From: Bigelowiella natans CCMP2755 | Lineage: Eukaryota; Cercozoa; Chlorarachniophyceae | Direction of reading: 5' to 3' | Assembly (NCBI GenBank): GCA_000320545.1 | Contig: ADNK01001699.1 | Span: 60,001-124,000, forward strand | Length of the DNA: 64,000 nt | Shown here: positions 26,158 to 39,200 of the stretch, in pieces | Position numbering within the stretch: position 1 is the stretch's first letter | Layout: each line of letters opens with the position of its first letter | Translations under genes and position numbers: made by a program | Notes under the pieces: model-generated | What the model was told of the DNA's origin: nothing | The model's input: only the letters and a program-made list of their open reading frames with translations | Database searches by the model: none

Positions 26158-27285
26158 TAGCATCATATTGGCAGGTTTAGCTGAAATTTTTGCATTAAAA
26201 TACGTAAATGCAACCTTGGAATAGCCGATCAATGTAAAGTTCTGCACTTATTATCCATTCAAATTCTACTGATATCTTACGATGCACTCTATGGGGAAAA
26301 TGGCTTACACGCCCTGGCATACCTCTGGTGAAACCATGTTCATGTGCGAAGCCTTGAACAAAAGTTCCGCGCGGGATGTCGGCTCGCCAAATAACATTTT
26401 CGAATGCCTGCTAATCGCTACCTAGATCGCCTCTCGCGATGAACACTTTAATATGGTTAGAAACTTTGTCGTCCGGCCTGGCTAGCCGGATCAACTTACT
26501 TCAATGAACACTGTGAATGTTTTACTGAAATCCATGGACCAGTGGACAGCCCTTCCAGCTAGCTAGTTGTCCTGCTGCGCCCTTGTGAGTGGCGGCGCTA
26601 AATAGCGTCTAGCCTCAAATTCGAAGTCATTTTCTGAAGCGTGCTAGCTTGCACTTGTGTATATGCTAGCATGTGATCATTCGCATGGCCACACACTATT
26701 GGCATGTGTGCGCGCTCTAGCACTTGAAGTTTGCGTCCACAACATTCTATTAAGATGCAATGACGAAGCGCAATGCTAGAGTGGTGCACATGCTGGCTCA
26801 GAAATGATGTTTTGCGCCGCGCTAGCTAGGCAGCTATGCTAGCGCACATTTTCATGTTCCATTTTTATTTCAATCATTGCTATTTCACATTGCCACAAAA
26901 ATAAAATTTTTAGCGCCACACGTGAACCCCCATCAATTTCCGCATATTCCAGCCACTCTTAGATTCATGTGTAATTCGCGCGTGCGTAGGTGTTTTATGC
27001 AAAGGCTAGAAGGGCTTCAAATTCGGTTGCGCAGTTTGTCATTTCTAGCATTTGCCAAAATCCTTGTATTAATTTTCAGAACGCTCAAAAGCACACTTTT
27101 GCTGAATGTTGATACGTACTTATTCGCCTTTGAACTAGCTAGTTTGAGCCTCTCTTGCTATGCAAACCTGACTGGTGCCCCTGGACATTTGGGTTGTGCC
27201 ATTCTAGCATTGTCATCATTTGTTCAAGAATATTTTGAGCAGATATTCAGTGCAGAATGTAGATAGCGAACTATAAGTACAACCT
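26158..27285. other. Intergenic region between the convergent TPR and HECT genes
   Basis: No gene is supported. The sequence is rich in CTAGC and palindromic GCTAGC motifs (for example around 26560-26850) and in short GCGC words, like the other spacers. A 129-codon ORF at 26877-27266 (+) has no recognisable domain, is Phe/Leu rich and is probably chance. Confidence 0.6.
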
Positions 27286-30200
27286 TTACTCAAAGAAACT
27301 ATCGATTTCATCGTCACTAAGTGTATTATCTTCTACTCGAGTGCCTGATGAAATGCCTCCATCAGCGTCAACGGAGCCGCAATTCTGCATCGCCCAGGTG
27401 ATCTTCTTAACCATGACGTCTAATGTCGTATACTTTGGGAGTTCAATCGAGAAGCCGCAAGTATGAGCGATTGGAAACCATCCATCAGGATTACCGGCGG
27501 ACCTGCTATGCCCAGTTATGTAAAATCTCTGTGAGAAATCAGACGCGCTTGTAGGCAGCCTTGATCGTCCCCAAACAAACGCTATGAATTGCGAACGCTG
27601 CTCGTCGTTGAAGACATCGCGCATCATTTTCCAGAAGTTCTTAATACATTGGTCTGTCTTTTGGTGACCAGAATAGTTGGTCATTCTCTCCAGAAGGTCA
27701 CAGTCTCCTCGAGTCATTCCCCTCCCACATACTTGAATCATTATTTCCTTCCACGTGAACAACGAAGTAAATTGCAATGGTACCACCTAAATATGACGAC
27801 GACGACGACGATGACGCATATCGATATTAGAGATTTAGATAAATATTGTTGTTTCAGGAATTTGAAACGAAGAGAGCGTAGACTGACAATAGTATAAATA
27901 ATGCAATCCCTTCCATATCTACTACGTACGACGACTATGCGGAATTTTTGGTTATTGTCTTGATAACATCATATTTCTTCTCACCTCTGCAAGGCCCTTT
28001 CGGATTGCTTTTACTTGCACATCGAATTCATTGATGCGGAAATTTAAGAGCAGCTTCATATATTCATTCCTGTTTGCCCATGAAAGTTGCTTGTTTGCAC
28101 CATCTCGACATAATTCAACCTTTTTCCCATCGGAACCCGAAATCTGCATGATTTACAAAAAATAAAAATCAAATTTATGATCGGTTGGACAACGGACGAT
28201 ACATGACGTGACTAAAATAAAATCTGATAATGATGATGATGATGTGTTCTTCAAATTACTACCCACCTCGAAAAAGATGCCTTCCATCTGTTTGTCAAAT
28301 AGTTCTGGTGAAGGTTTAGCTTTCTCTATGGATTTGATCTTATCGAATGTCTTAAAGCACATTTTATCAATGGCTTCTATATCCGAGGCCCCGACATGGT
28401 CATTGATGATTGGCTTCCATACAACGGAGGTAAAGTTTAAGGGAAGTAAGTTACGACTTCGTATGGCCATTCCCATCAGCCTCCCAAGAAATTGGAACAT
28501 TCCAAGATGATGAGGTTGCTTAGAACTTGGCCGAGGTACAACCGCATGTCTATTCTCACCCAGTTTGTTTTTGTTGTTAGGTGACTTCATGAACAAAGGC
28601 AGTGCTGGAGACTCAACCTCCTTGCATATCTTGTCTAATGCGTCACGATACGGCCCACCTGCGTCAGCCGTGTGGAATCCAACGTACGCAACAACAAAAG
28701 CGCGTTGGTTTGGAGGGATCTTCCACATGTTATCGACATTCTTGTCCTTTGTCTGCTGGTACAATTGGCCGAAAAGCGAAATACGGCCCTTATGATCCGT
28801 TTTACGATTTTCAAAGAGCTTCCTGGCACCTATCTGGTCAAGCGATATACTCGGATTCGTACGGCTCTTTGACATGGTATCACGTAGCCCTCGGTCCCAC
28901 ATTTGCTTCTTCATGGCCCACAAGATCAAAGACCGCGAATTTCGAATATTTTGAGCCATACTCGAGTAACCCTTCGGGGCATTCATGTCAACAAGAGGCA
29001 TGATTGTTTCCACAGTTTTGTTAAACTTGATAAGCATGCTGTACCTTGCCATCAAAGATAAAGAGCCATACTCGTACTTAGTCAAGTGAGCATTGGAAGT
29101 CAGAACAGTTTGATTAAGTTCTGATATGAACTTCAAATCGTCAGGCAACCCGTTTTTCTCGGAGTACTCGTTAAGAAGGGAGACTAGGACGAAGTCGGCT
29201 TGTTTAGTGAACATACACGTCAGCAATTTGTAAGGACTGATCGGAAGCTTTGCCTGATCCAACTTATCTTCCTTAGGTGCGAATCCCATGACTTTAACTT
29301 GGTTTAGCACTAGAGGTATCTTTGCCTTCGACAGCTGTATACGCACGAATCTCGTTGTAGGAGCCTTCTGAAGATCAAAGCGAAGGAACTGCTTCTCATT
29401 GTTGCCATCCTTACTGCTTTTTGAAGAGGAAGATAATAATGCCGACTTTTGTTTGGCCATTGCTACCTTGACCTCACGTGGGTAATCATCTTCTTTCCGT
29501 TCTCCTTCAACATGTATAGTCTCAACCTTCAAATCATCCACCTGCACCTCTTTCTCTTCCATCTTTACCTGTACAATACCATTGCAACGAGATCCACTCA
29601 TATTCAATCCTATAATTTCATATCCAGGTTTTGCTGCGTATTCATTCGATGTACTCGCAGAGTTAAAGTTTGATCCTGCGATAAGAATCTCACGGCCTAA
29701 GCTTGTTGTGAATTTGATGCCACTGCCGATGTAGCTATTTCGAGTTTTGTGTAGAACTATCGTTATATACTCTCCCTTTTTTAATTTGAAATGGGGTTTT
29801 GCGTTCCCTCCTTGACGCCCGTACTTATTTCTTGTTGTTTTGCTTACAAATACGAGATGGTCAAGTTCTGCTCCGGCCCACCCTTCAACTCTTATCATTT
29901 TGGGAATGAACTCTTTCACTGTTTTCTTTCCTTGAATAGCCTTGACCGAAGCATAATATTTAGCTTCTTTTTGGGCTTCTGCAAGATCGATGGACTGGAA
30001 TGGCTTGTTGGAACATAAGATGTTGTACCACGGTGGCAATGGAGGAGGAGCAGACTTCTTCTTCTCCTCCTCCTTGTTGTCCTCTTTTCCTTCTTCTTCC
30101 TTTTCTACAAAGAAGGAAACCCGAATGTCGTAGAGGTGGTACTCTTTCCCCAAGTCAACCTCCCAGAACGAAGAATGCCCTCCTTCTCCTCCTTCCTTAG

Positions 30201-33200
30201 TTTTGGAACAAGTCAGCTTGTCATTCCCTGAAAAGCCATCCACTGCATTATTTGCAGAGTAAATCAAATGTTTGATGTCCTGTATTCCACTGTGATGATG
30301 CGAATCTACTGCCCACGAGGGTAGTTGGGAGGTAGAGGACTGTCGTGCTCTCTTTGCTAGTGCAAGATTCATCAACATCAGCTCCTCAGACTTAGTCTTT
30401 TCCTTCTTAGGAGGCATTCCAGTAAGTTTCCAGGCGTTTTTTGGGGCCATCAGAACATTTGTTGAACATCCTATGGAGAGCGCCGGAATGAGCTCTACTC
30501 CCTTTGGCAGTCCCTTGTGTGAGCCTTGTTTCTTTCCATCAACGAAGAAACTCACTTGACCCAGGTTGGAGTCAATCACCATCTTTACCTTCCTCCGGGA
30601 GAATGAACCAAATTGTGAGAATTGAAGCCGACGATCACTTCTGGGATTATGGCCGCCCGCATAGAATGACATTGCCCATGTTTTATCTGCCATACCCAAC
30701 TGACTATCCGGATTGGTATTATTGAACGTTTTGAAGTTAGGCAGTACCACACCACATGCACCGTGGCAGCCTGCAGTAACCACCTGGAACTCGATAGAAA
30801 GAACTCCCACCTTAATACCTTTGTTTGCGGTAATAATTTCATGTCCACACCCTCCTTGTGCGCGCTTTATCTGTACTACACTTCCTTGTTTGAATATTCC
30901 AATCTTCGTGGCTTTTTTCTTCTTTGACCAAGCAAAGCTAGTAGCATCTCCCTCTTCCCCATCACCAGACGAGGCTGCATCTTGAGACATATCATGTAAT
31001 GTACTTGTTGTCCACAATTCACGAATAAAAATATCTGACTCTTTGTGAGTTATTCCAGGCGCAGAAACAGTCTCTACTGCCGCACCCCCAATAAGAACTC
31101 TCTCAAACCATTCTTCATTTGGCGTAGGCTTTGGCGGTGAGTACACTTTTCCCAATTTAGCGGCCTTTTTCTCTGCCGCGGTCCTGGAGATTTTAGCAAG
31201 CTCAATATTGATGACGAGAAGCGAACGGAAGAGGGCAGTGAAGTTTCTCTCTTCTTGTTGTTGTTCATACAGTTGCATCATCAGCTCACGCAAGAATACA
31301 GTACGGGACATGTTGTAACTCAGATTATTGCGCTGCTTCCCTTGGAGGAGAGTTCCGAAAATCTTGAGCAGGACGAGTTGGGCTGCCCCCTTTACTCTCA
31401 CTGCTGCCTCGAGGATGGCATTGATTAAAGCGGGTCCAAACAAGAGCGGTTTGAACACCTTCATCCTAGAGCCCCCATCATTCAATATATCAAGGAAGAG
31501 CTGCAAGATCCAGATTAAGACACCAGTACTTGGGGTATCACCCGAGGCAACTTGGGCAAAATTTGGTGAAGATGATGACGACGAGGAAGAGTCCTGGCTG
31601 AGATCATCTCGTGCATTAAGAAGCATAAGCTGGAACAACGCTTCATGTATAACAGCTTCTGTTAATGGAGCATATTTGTGCAGCATTACGCTGCTGGTTT
31701 GTAGCTGAGGAGAATGATGTTTTGCTTCTCCCCCCCTCGGAGCAAAATTCTTCCACTCGGCGACCATGCGATCAGAGATAACCGTTTTAAGTGACTGCAA
31801 GGAACCTTGGAGCTGCGCGCATTCTAGAGTCCTCAAGAGTTCTACAAGCTGTTTAGGACTGATCGGAAGTGGTTCGGTGCTTGGTAACTTAACCAGAAAA
31901 GTCGCAATCACCCTACGTGAGTACATGATTTCAAGGGCGTGATCAGTGGGAATTCGCGAGGCCAAAAGTTCTCTACGCGATTCCTCAAATGTTTCCATAG
32001 CTTTCCCAACTCGGTTGTCCTCCTCTACACGCCCTACAAACTTGGCGCTGCCTTCTCCAGCCGAGATACCTGCGATTGTCTGGCCGTCTCCACTGAGGAC
32101 CAGCTTGGCATTGCTGATGAAGGGAGATATGTTCAAAATAAGGACTCCTCTGTCCAACTTCCACGTTCCAATCTGTTCGCTTTTAGCCACTTTCAGTTGC
32201 AAACTTGCAGCAAAGTCTTTTTTTAACTTGAGAGTTCCAATTTCGACTCCTTTCTTATCGCGCCAAGTCCAAGTTGCGCCGAGGTAAAAATCTTCAGATC
32301 CTGGCTCAACGACCTCGCGGAAAGTTTTGGGAATCTTGATGTGCACAGTTTGGCGCTTTGCTGGCTGTGTTGCTACAATGGAGTTGTACAGCATGTCTGG
32401 GGTCTCATCCGACCGTAATTTTGCAAGAGGGTTAGCAGCACTGTTTGAAAGCCCTTTGACTGCGGCTTTGACCAAAATACGAATATCAGTGATGTCGATG
32501 GCCTGCGGCTTTCCCGCTGAAACATCTTTTCCTTCTTCTTTATGTTCATCAACATTATACTTTGTGTCTTCTCCTCCATCCGAGGTGTTGCTACGCACGA
32601 TGGCTTTCAGCGCCTCTGAGGCTACTGCACTGCGTGTTGCATTCTTCATCTGTTGGGATTTGGCCTGTATAGTCTTCATACAAAGCCTTGGATCGAAACC
32701 AAAAGAGGATAGCGCCTTTGCATTGGCGATCATATCGGATTGTTTGTCTTTCTCCGCAAAATCACTGCTGTTCTCAAGTAGGAGTCTCATTGTAACAATA
32801 GGTCTCATGCCAGTCTCTCTGAGGGCCTGCTCAACCCAGTGCGAAGGAAATCCCATCCCAGTGAGCCGCGATTTCAGCTTCTTCAGAACGGCTGCCGAGG
32901 CCATGTCGTACGCATCAGCACCATCCGCAGCCTTACCGTACTCTTTAAGCAGCGGTAGAAACTTCACGGCCCCGCGCAGTATTTGTACTCGCCGTGCATA
33001 GAGTTCCTCCCCAGGGGCAAACATGGCACCACCCTTCATAAGAGTTATGGTTTTACCCAACCTAAGAGACTGGGATTGGGATGGAGAGAGACCGCCTTTC
33101 CTAATGGAAACATAGGGCTTCTCATCCAAAGCTACGATCACATCACCAGCTTTCGTATCAATGGATATTTTGATCCTGACCCATGTGCCTAGAGCAATCT

Positions 33201-36200
33201 TAGCACCAGACTCTATCCCGAAGAGCGATAACTTACCACTTGGTTGGAGAACCAAGCCCTCAGTCCCATTAAAGCCTACTTTTTTCTTGATGGCCTCAGT
33301 TTTCCCAACAGGATCCTTGAAAACGAATTTGTTGTCTTCTTTTTCTCCTTTTTTCCTCTCCTCCTCATTCAAAGCAAAGAAGTGGGCCATCATGGCGTGC
33401 GGTTTACCCGTTGATATCATCAGTAAGTCCTCCTTAGATGGCACTTCTCGCCAGATGCCAAGATGCTTAATCATGCCCTTAAAGCAGTCTTTGTAACCAG
33501 CTTGACGGTCACTACCGATCCAAGCCTCTTTCATTTCTACCATACCAAGAACTCCCTCCTCCTCCTCCCCTCCCTCCGCGTTGGATCTAAAACCATTATG
33601 AATAACTTCTTGTACCTTGACTCCATTGTGGTGAAGACTGATAGCTGCGCCGCGAGGATTGTGCACGAACGCAATTGACTCCCACACTCCCGTTCTCAAA
33701 TCTACCTCATCGAATATTTTGACGATTGGTTTCTTTCCACGCGCCTTCCACATCAATGCTGGCTTTCCATCTGCTGTAACAACCCAGTCCACAAAGGCGT
33801 CTTGTACCTCGAATGGGATCAGCTTTTTGTCTCGGATTTTTAGGCCATATTTCTGGAAGACATTAATGTAGCAAGCTTCGACTTCGTGTTGTGAAAGCGA
33901 TTTATTAAAAAACCTCGCGCATTTTATTTCCAGATCTCTGTCGCATCCAATAGCACTCTTTTTACCCGCATCCTCAAACGTGCACAGGCCAAAGATAATG
34001 CGCGAAGAATCTGAACTAAATTTCTGCTCTTTACATTTTGCAGGTTGCCCATAAGATTTACCATTTCGATAGCAACGAATATGTCCACCACTCGAAAAAC
34101 ATACAACGATGTGGATCCAATCCTTGCTCTCATCTAAAGACGGCGGAGCTTTGATTTGAATTGTTCTGTTGTTTGAGTAGGCCGTCCAAGTGTTATTGGC
34201 ACCGTGTACTGCAATACCCTCCGCTGCGTTTTTGGAATATGTCAATCCGGTAGTTGAATTTTCACTGAAGATCTGGTCAAGTACCATCACCCCCTGCCGC
34301 TGCTCTGTTGAAGAACTAGAGGAAGATACTACCTTCACCAACAACTCGTAACTACGATTTTTGCCAACATTGTCCAGATTTGGCGTCATCGCATATCCCC
34401 CGTTTGATCCTGTTTTCAGAACACCGTCCTTGATGGTGGCACCATGAGCCATTGATAAATCTAAGGATTTTTTCTTGTCAAGAATATTCTTCCCCAGTCC
34501 CACCATATCTTTTCCAGTGCCGTTGGAGAAGTCCCATTCAGCATATGGCTGAGGGGGGTTATCATTCAAGGCCGATACAAATCTTCCAGAGATTTCTAAG
34601 TCTCCGCGAACAATGGTTGCGGCTGGTCTCACAGGCATGGTAATACCCTTGCATTTTGCCTTGATAATTTCTGTTCCGCGCTCCTCAAAGAAGCGTAAAG
34701 TGCCTCTTTCGCAGTCGAGACGCAGGCGAAGAAGGGTCGTGCGGCGAGAGCGAAAGGAAGAAGAGCGGCCAATTTCTAGCTTCTTCCACTCTCTTCCGGT
34801 CATAATTCCCCAGCCCTTGAAGTCTTTGTCACCGATATTTCCGTTCATTTTATTTTTGAAGAGAGAATCGGTGATATGCGTGACTGGAACTACACCAATT
34901 GCAGCGGACAAGTCTTCAGCCTTCGACTTATCGTCATCTGCCATTATTTGCACGGTCCACTCATGCACGCCTTTGAAGAGAACTGTATCACATGCAACGT
35001 GCGACAACCCATCTGCTGATGCGTGAGTAGATTGGTTCGTGAGTATGACGGAGCCATTCTTGTATTTGCTTCCCCACGTAGCCACGCGCATCGGAATCCC
35101 CGATGTAGAACTCCCAAGAATTACACCACCTTGCTTGTGGCAACTCTCAAAAGCAAACTTGCTGGGCATCTTTACTTTCACTGACAATGCAACAGGACTT
35201 TTCAGTTCCTGCGAGAGTTTTGCGGCATATGCCCCTGCAGTGCGAAAACATCCTACACTACTAAAGTCATCAGCAGCCTCGTCTTGGCTGCTGCTGCTTC
35301 TTCCCTGAGTTTTGTGATGATGATCACCAAAGTGGACCAAGTTTACTGGTTTTTTTGGCTGCTTAGATGCAGCAAGCTTGATATCTGCGAGAATAGTAAA
35401 CTTGGACACTGTGTCATCGGTCGGTACCTCGGGTTTTAGCCCTGTGGAGATACTTACCTTGCCACCATTCTGAATCACAAGCCCTCTAGTGCGTAGGGGG
35501 TCTACCGTTACGTTACCTTGAATAGAGATAGGACATCCTTCCGTCAGGAGTGCCTTCTCGTCGATCTGGGTCAAGTCATAGTCGGAGACCGTGTCTTGCA
35601 TTGTTTTACTGAGTTCTGTATCAGTGATGGCGTATTTCATGTCACCACCCATAAAGCTTGAAGCGTACTCGGGGTTTACTACCATAGGCCACAATGCTGC
35701 ATCTGATACTCTGACTTCCTCGTTTCCAACCTTAACAAATGTTAGCCTATGATCTGCCTTAGTGTCCATGACTTTCTTTCGATATTGCTGTTCTTGTTCT
35801 GCTCCTCCCCCTCCTATATACTTGCTCGTAACCACCAAATCATCGTTGATGTAAACTCGCACAGGTTTAGCAGCTGCAGCTGGCACCGCCAGCATGCATG
35901 TAAAATAGTTCTTTACATCATCCAGGGCATTTTTTTGCTCCTCATTCAGCGCCACAGTAGTGATTTTTTTATTTCCAGTTTTGAGTTTGATCTCGGAGCC
36001 GTTGTGGATGGACAGCTCGAAACCTAAGTCTTTCGAAGATAGCAACTCTACGTTTGTTGCACCTCGGAGACGAATCGAAGCTGTTAGCCCTGGCTCAGAA
36101 TCCTTCCACTTGGACGACAAGATGTTGAAGCGAGGGAGGCCGGAAAGACTGACATGAAGGCCATTTTTGCATAGATCGATGGAGCCGGATTTATTGTAGT

Positions 36201-39200
36201 CACAAGGTTTCTCAAGGGTAGCTGGCTGATGCATACCCAAATTGCATGGCACAAGCAGTGGCATACATTCTAAACTTGATTCATACGCGAAGAAATGAGC
36301 GACAGATTCCCAACCTGATCTTAATCCTTTTTCAATCTTGTATTCACCATTTTTATGTAAACTGTGATACGTGGCGGAAGCTCCAGCCTTAGGCTCAGTG
36401 AAAGCGTAGAAAAATTTCAATCCTGTTGGTGTCGACTCCCAGCTGCTGCTGCTAGGTTTGGTGTTGGCAACGACGACACGGTAATACGTTGTGGTGGAGT
36501 TGGTTTCGTCTTCTCCTTCCCTTTTCTTAAGCGATGCCGCCTGAGCCTCAATAATGAATTTTTGGGTGCCTTTAACGGGCTTGGAGAATACATAAAAGGC
36601 TTTGCCATCGGGCGCACCACCTTGGCTGCTGCTGCTGTTGCTGTCAGGTGGGCCAGACGGCATGTACCGGATAATGGTGTTTTTGTGATCGAGACAAACC
36701 TTAATGAGGCCGAAGCTTGACATTGGATCCTTTTTGGCGCTGAGAAAACAAGCGGACGGATAGAATCTTCCGCCACTACTACCGCGTTTGGCCCATTGAC
36801 GTACACCATCTAACTCCCGTTGTTCACCCTCGACTACCACCATAAGATTATCCATCATTTCGAGTGCTGCAATAGATGACGGGTACTTGACGGTAACTGG
36901 GGTAGGACAGTACTTATGGGTAGTATTCTTGCGGCCCATTGCGACATTGCCATATCCCCAAGTGTACAGCTTGCCTTCTTTTGTAATGGCGGCACAGTGA
37001 TAGTACGCGCAGGCGAAGTCAACGAAGCACAGATCTTTCTGAAGAATTGGTTTCGGCTGATATATTGAGGCTGTGTTGGAATGCCCGAGAGATCCACAGT
37101 AGTTGTAGCCCCAAGAATACATCTTGCCTTTGTCACTCAGAACATATGTCGTTTGTTGTGTGCATTTTATTTGAATGATTACATCATCCTCTTCCGACCG
37201 AACTTTCAGCAGTTTCGGCTTGTGTAGCTTCGTATTTGGATTTTTATGACCATGGTACGGATTATTCCCCCATGTGTAGAGCTTTCCGTCGGCAGTGACG
37301 CCACCAGCCATATAATTACTTTGTGCCACTTGTACGAATCCATCCTGAGGACAGCCTTTGATTTTAGTAGGAGATGTCTTATTGCTGGTGCCTTCCCCAA
37401 CGCAACCATAATACCCATAACCCATACCGAAAAGTGCTCCAGATTCGCACTGCACAAACGAGTTGTAATACCCTGCAGCCACGAAGCGGAAGGTCTGACC
37501 TTCATAATTCGCATGCTTGAGCTGTTTCGGATTGAATGTGTTTTGGTTAGAACCATCGCCAAGTTGCCCGTTACTATTGAATCCCCATCCGAATACCTCC
37601 GATTCGGTGCAACATATTGTGTGATATGTGCCTGTTGCGATGCTTTTGATCTGCTTCCACTCAATCAAGCCTTTAATCTGTTTGGGGGTATTGATGGCTT
37701 GCTGGTGGCCAGTACCAAGACATCCATAGCTTCCGGTTCCATACATAAAGACCTTACCGTCTGCCGATAACATCGCCATGTGGGTTTGGAAGTAGGACAT
37801 GTGCACGATTTCAGCCTCCTCAAAGCTTAGGTCATCTGACTTTTTGAAGTCCTGAAATTCGTTCGTGTTAATGCCGTACTTAACCCCAATGACTTTGAAC
37901 GCATCTCTCTTTGTTGGTGCAAAGTACAAGCTGTCCGAACTACCACCACTTTTCTTCTTCTTAGAAACCTTCTTGGCAGCATCTTCTGCGTTCTGGGAGT
38001 CCAGGATGTCGGCAGGACTTCCTTTCGCAAATCTGTCAATCGCAAGGGCCCTCGATTGGAGATTTTCAATGGAAATGCCCATTCCATCGGCAAACTCAGG
38101 AATAACTTCCAGACTGCGGGATAGCAGTAACCGAATGGCTTCTTGCTCTTTTACGGCCCTTGAACAAAGAACGGGCCGATTCAGCATGCCCTGAAGAACC
38201 TTTAAACACATACGTCGAACTCGTGGAATCAGTCTCTTTGCAGACTTGTTGCCGCCGCTGCTATTCTTTGAGTCCCCCTTTGTGTCATTGTCTTTGTTTT
38301 TTTCGTTGTCACAGCTGCTGCTTGAGGTTAGGAATTCCAGGATTAAGATCAGAATCTTGGTTGGTTCTGTGAGGCGGTGGTACGGCACGGGGGCTTGCAA
38401 GATTCTGAGCGAATCAAGCTTCGTGACCCGAGTAACCGCCTCGTCGACCAGCACATCACAGAATGCGATATCCCCTCCGTCATTCTTTCCCAAATCAACG
38501 TCTATGTTTTTAAATTTGGCTTCCAGTTTCGTCACGACACGTACGATAATACCAGTCTCCTCCCGACCATTCTGCTCAATTGCGACACTTGATCCCTCGT
38601 GCAGTGGCTCTTCCTCCCCGCCTAGAAGGCACAACGCGCTTAGTAGGCGCCATATCTTGAGGAAGTTCTGTTCAATATTGTCAAAGAACTGAGCTGGTTG
38701 CTCTTTGAGAGGAAGAAGGCAATCCAAAAGATGCTGATTGCTTGTTTCCCTCCATGAATCTCCATATTTCTTTAGCTTTTTAGGCAAAGATTCTTCCCCA
38801 CCAGATAGAAGACTGCGATATAGAGCCAACTGCTCCCATCCAGGACCTGAGACTAACCCAAACCGTCGGTCAAATGCCGTTTCAGTAGGAAGTAGTTTAT
38901 CTTCTTCCTTTTCCCTCAAGTTTAAGATCTCCACTTCGTGAATCATTATGCTATGTGCCACTGAATTCATAATTCGCTCCACGAGTTCTTTACCGGATGG
39001 TACGATCATGCTCGATGAGACAGCTACAGAGGGGAGGATTGGCATCAAGATACGCCTTGAAAGAAAGACAACCGCGAACGAGGCGCCAGTCATAGCTTCA
39101 TCCCCGGAAAGATCCGGTAGGGCAAGCTTGAGGAGGGTGTTAACCCAAGAAGGATTCTTAGAGAGTATCTCCACGATTCCACTGCGCTTGGACATGCGGA

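Noticed and set aside
26877-27266. 129-codon ORF in the TPR/HECT spacer
   Set aside because: No domain, Phe/Leu-rich, in CTAGC-rich spacer DNA; no supporting splice or start context.
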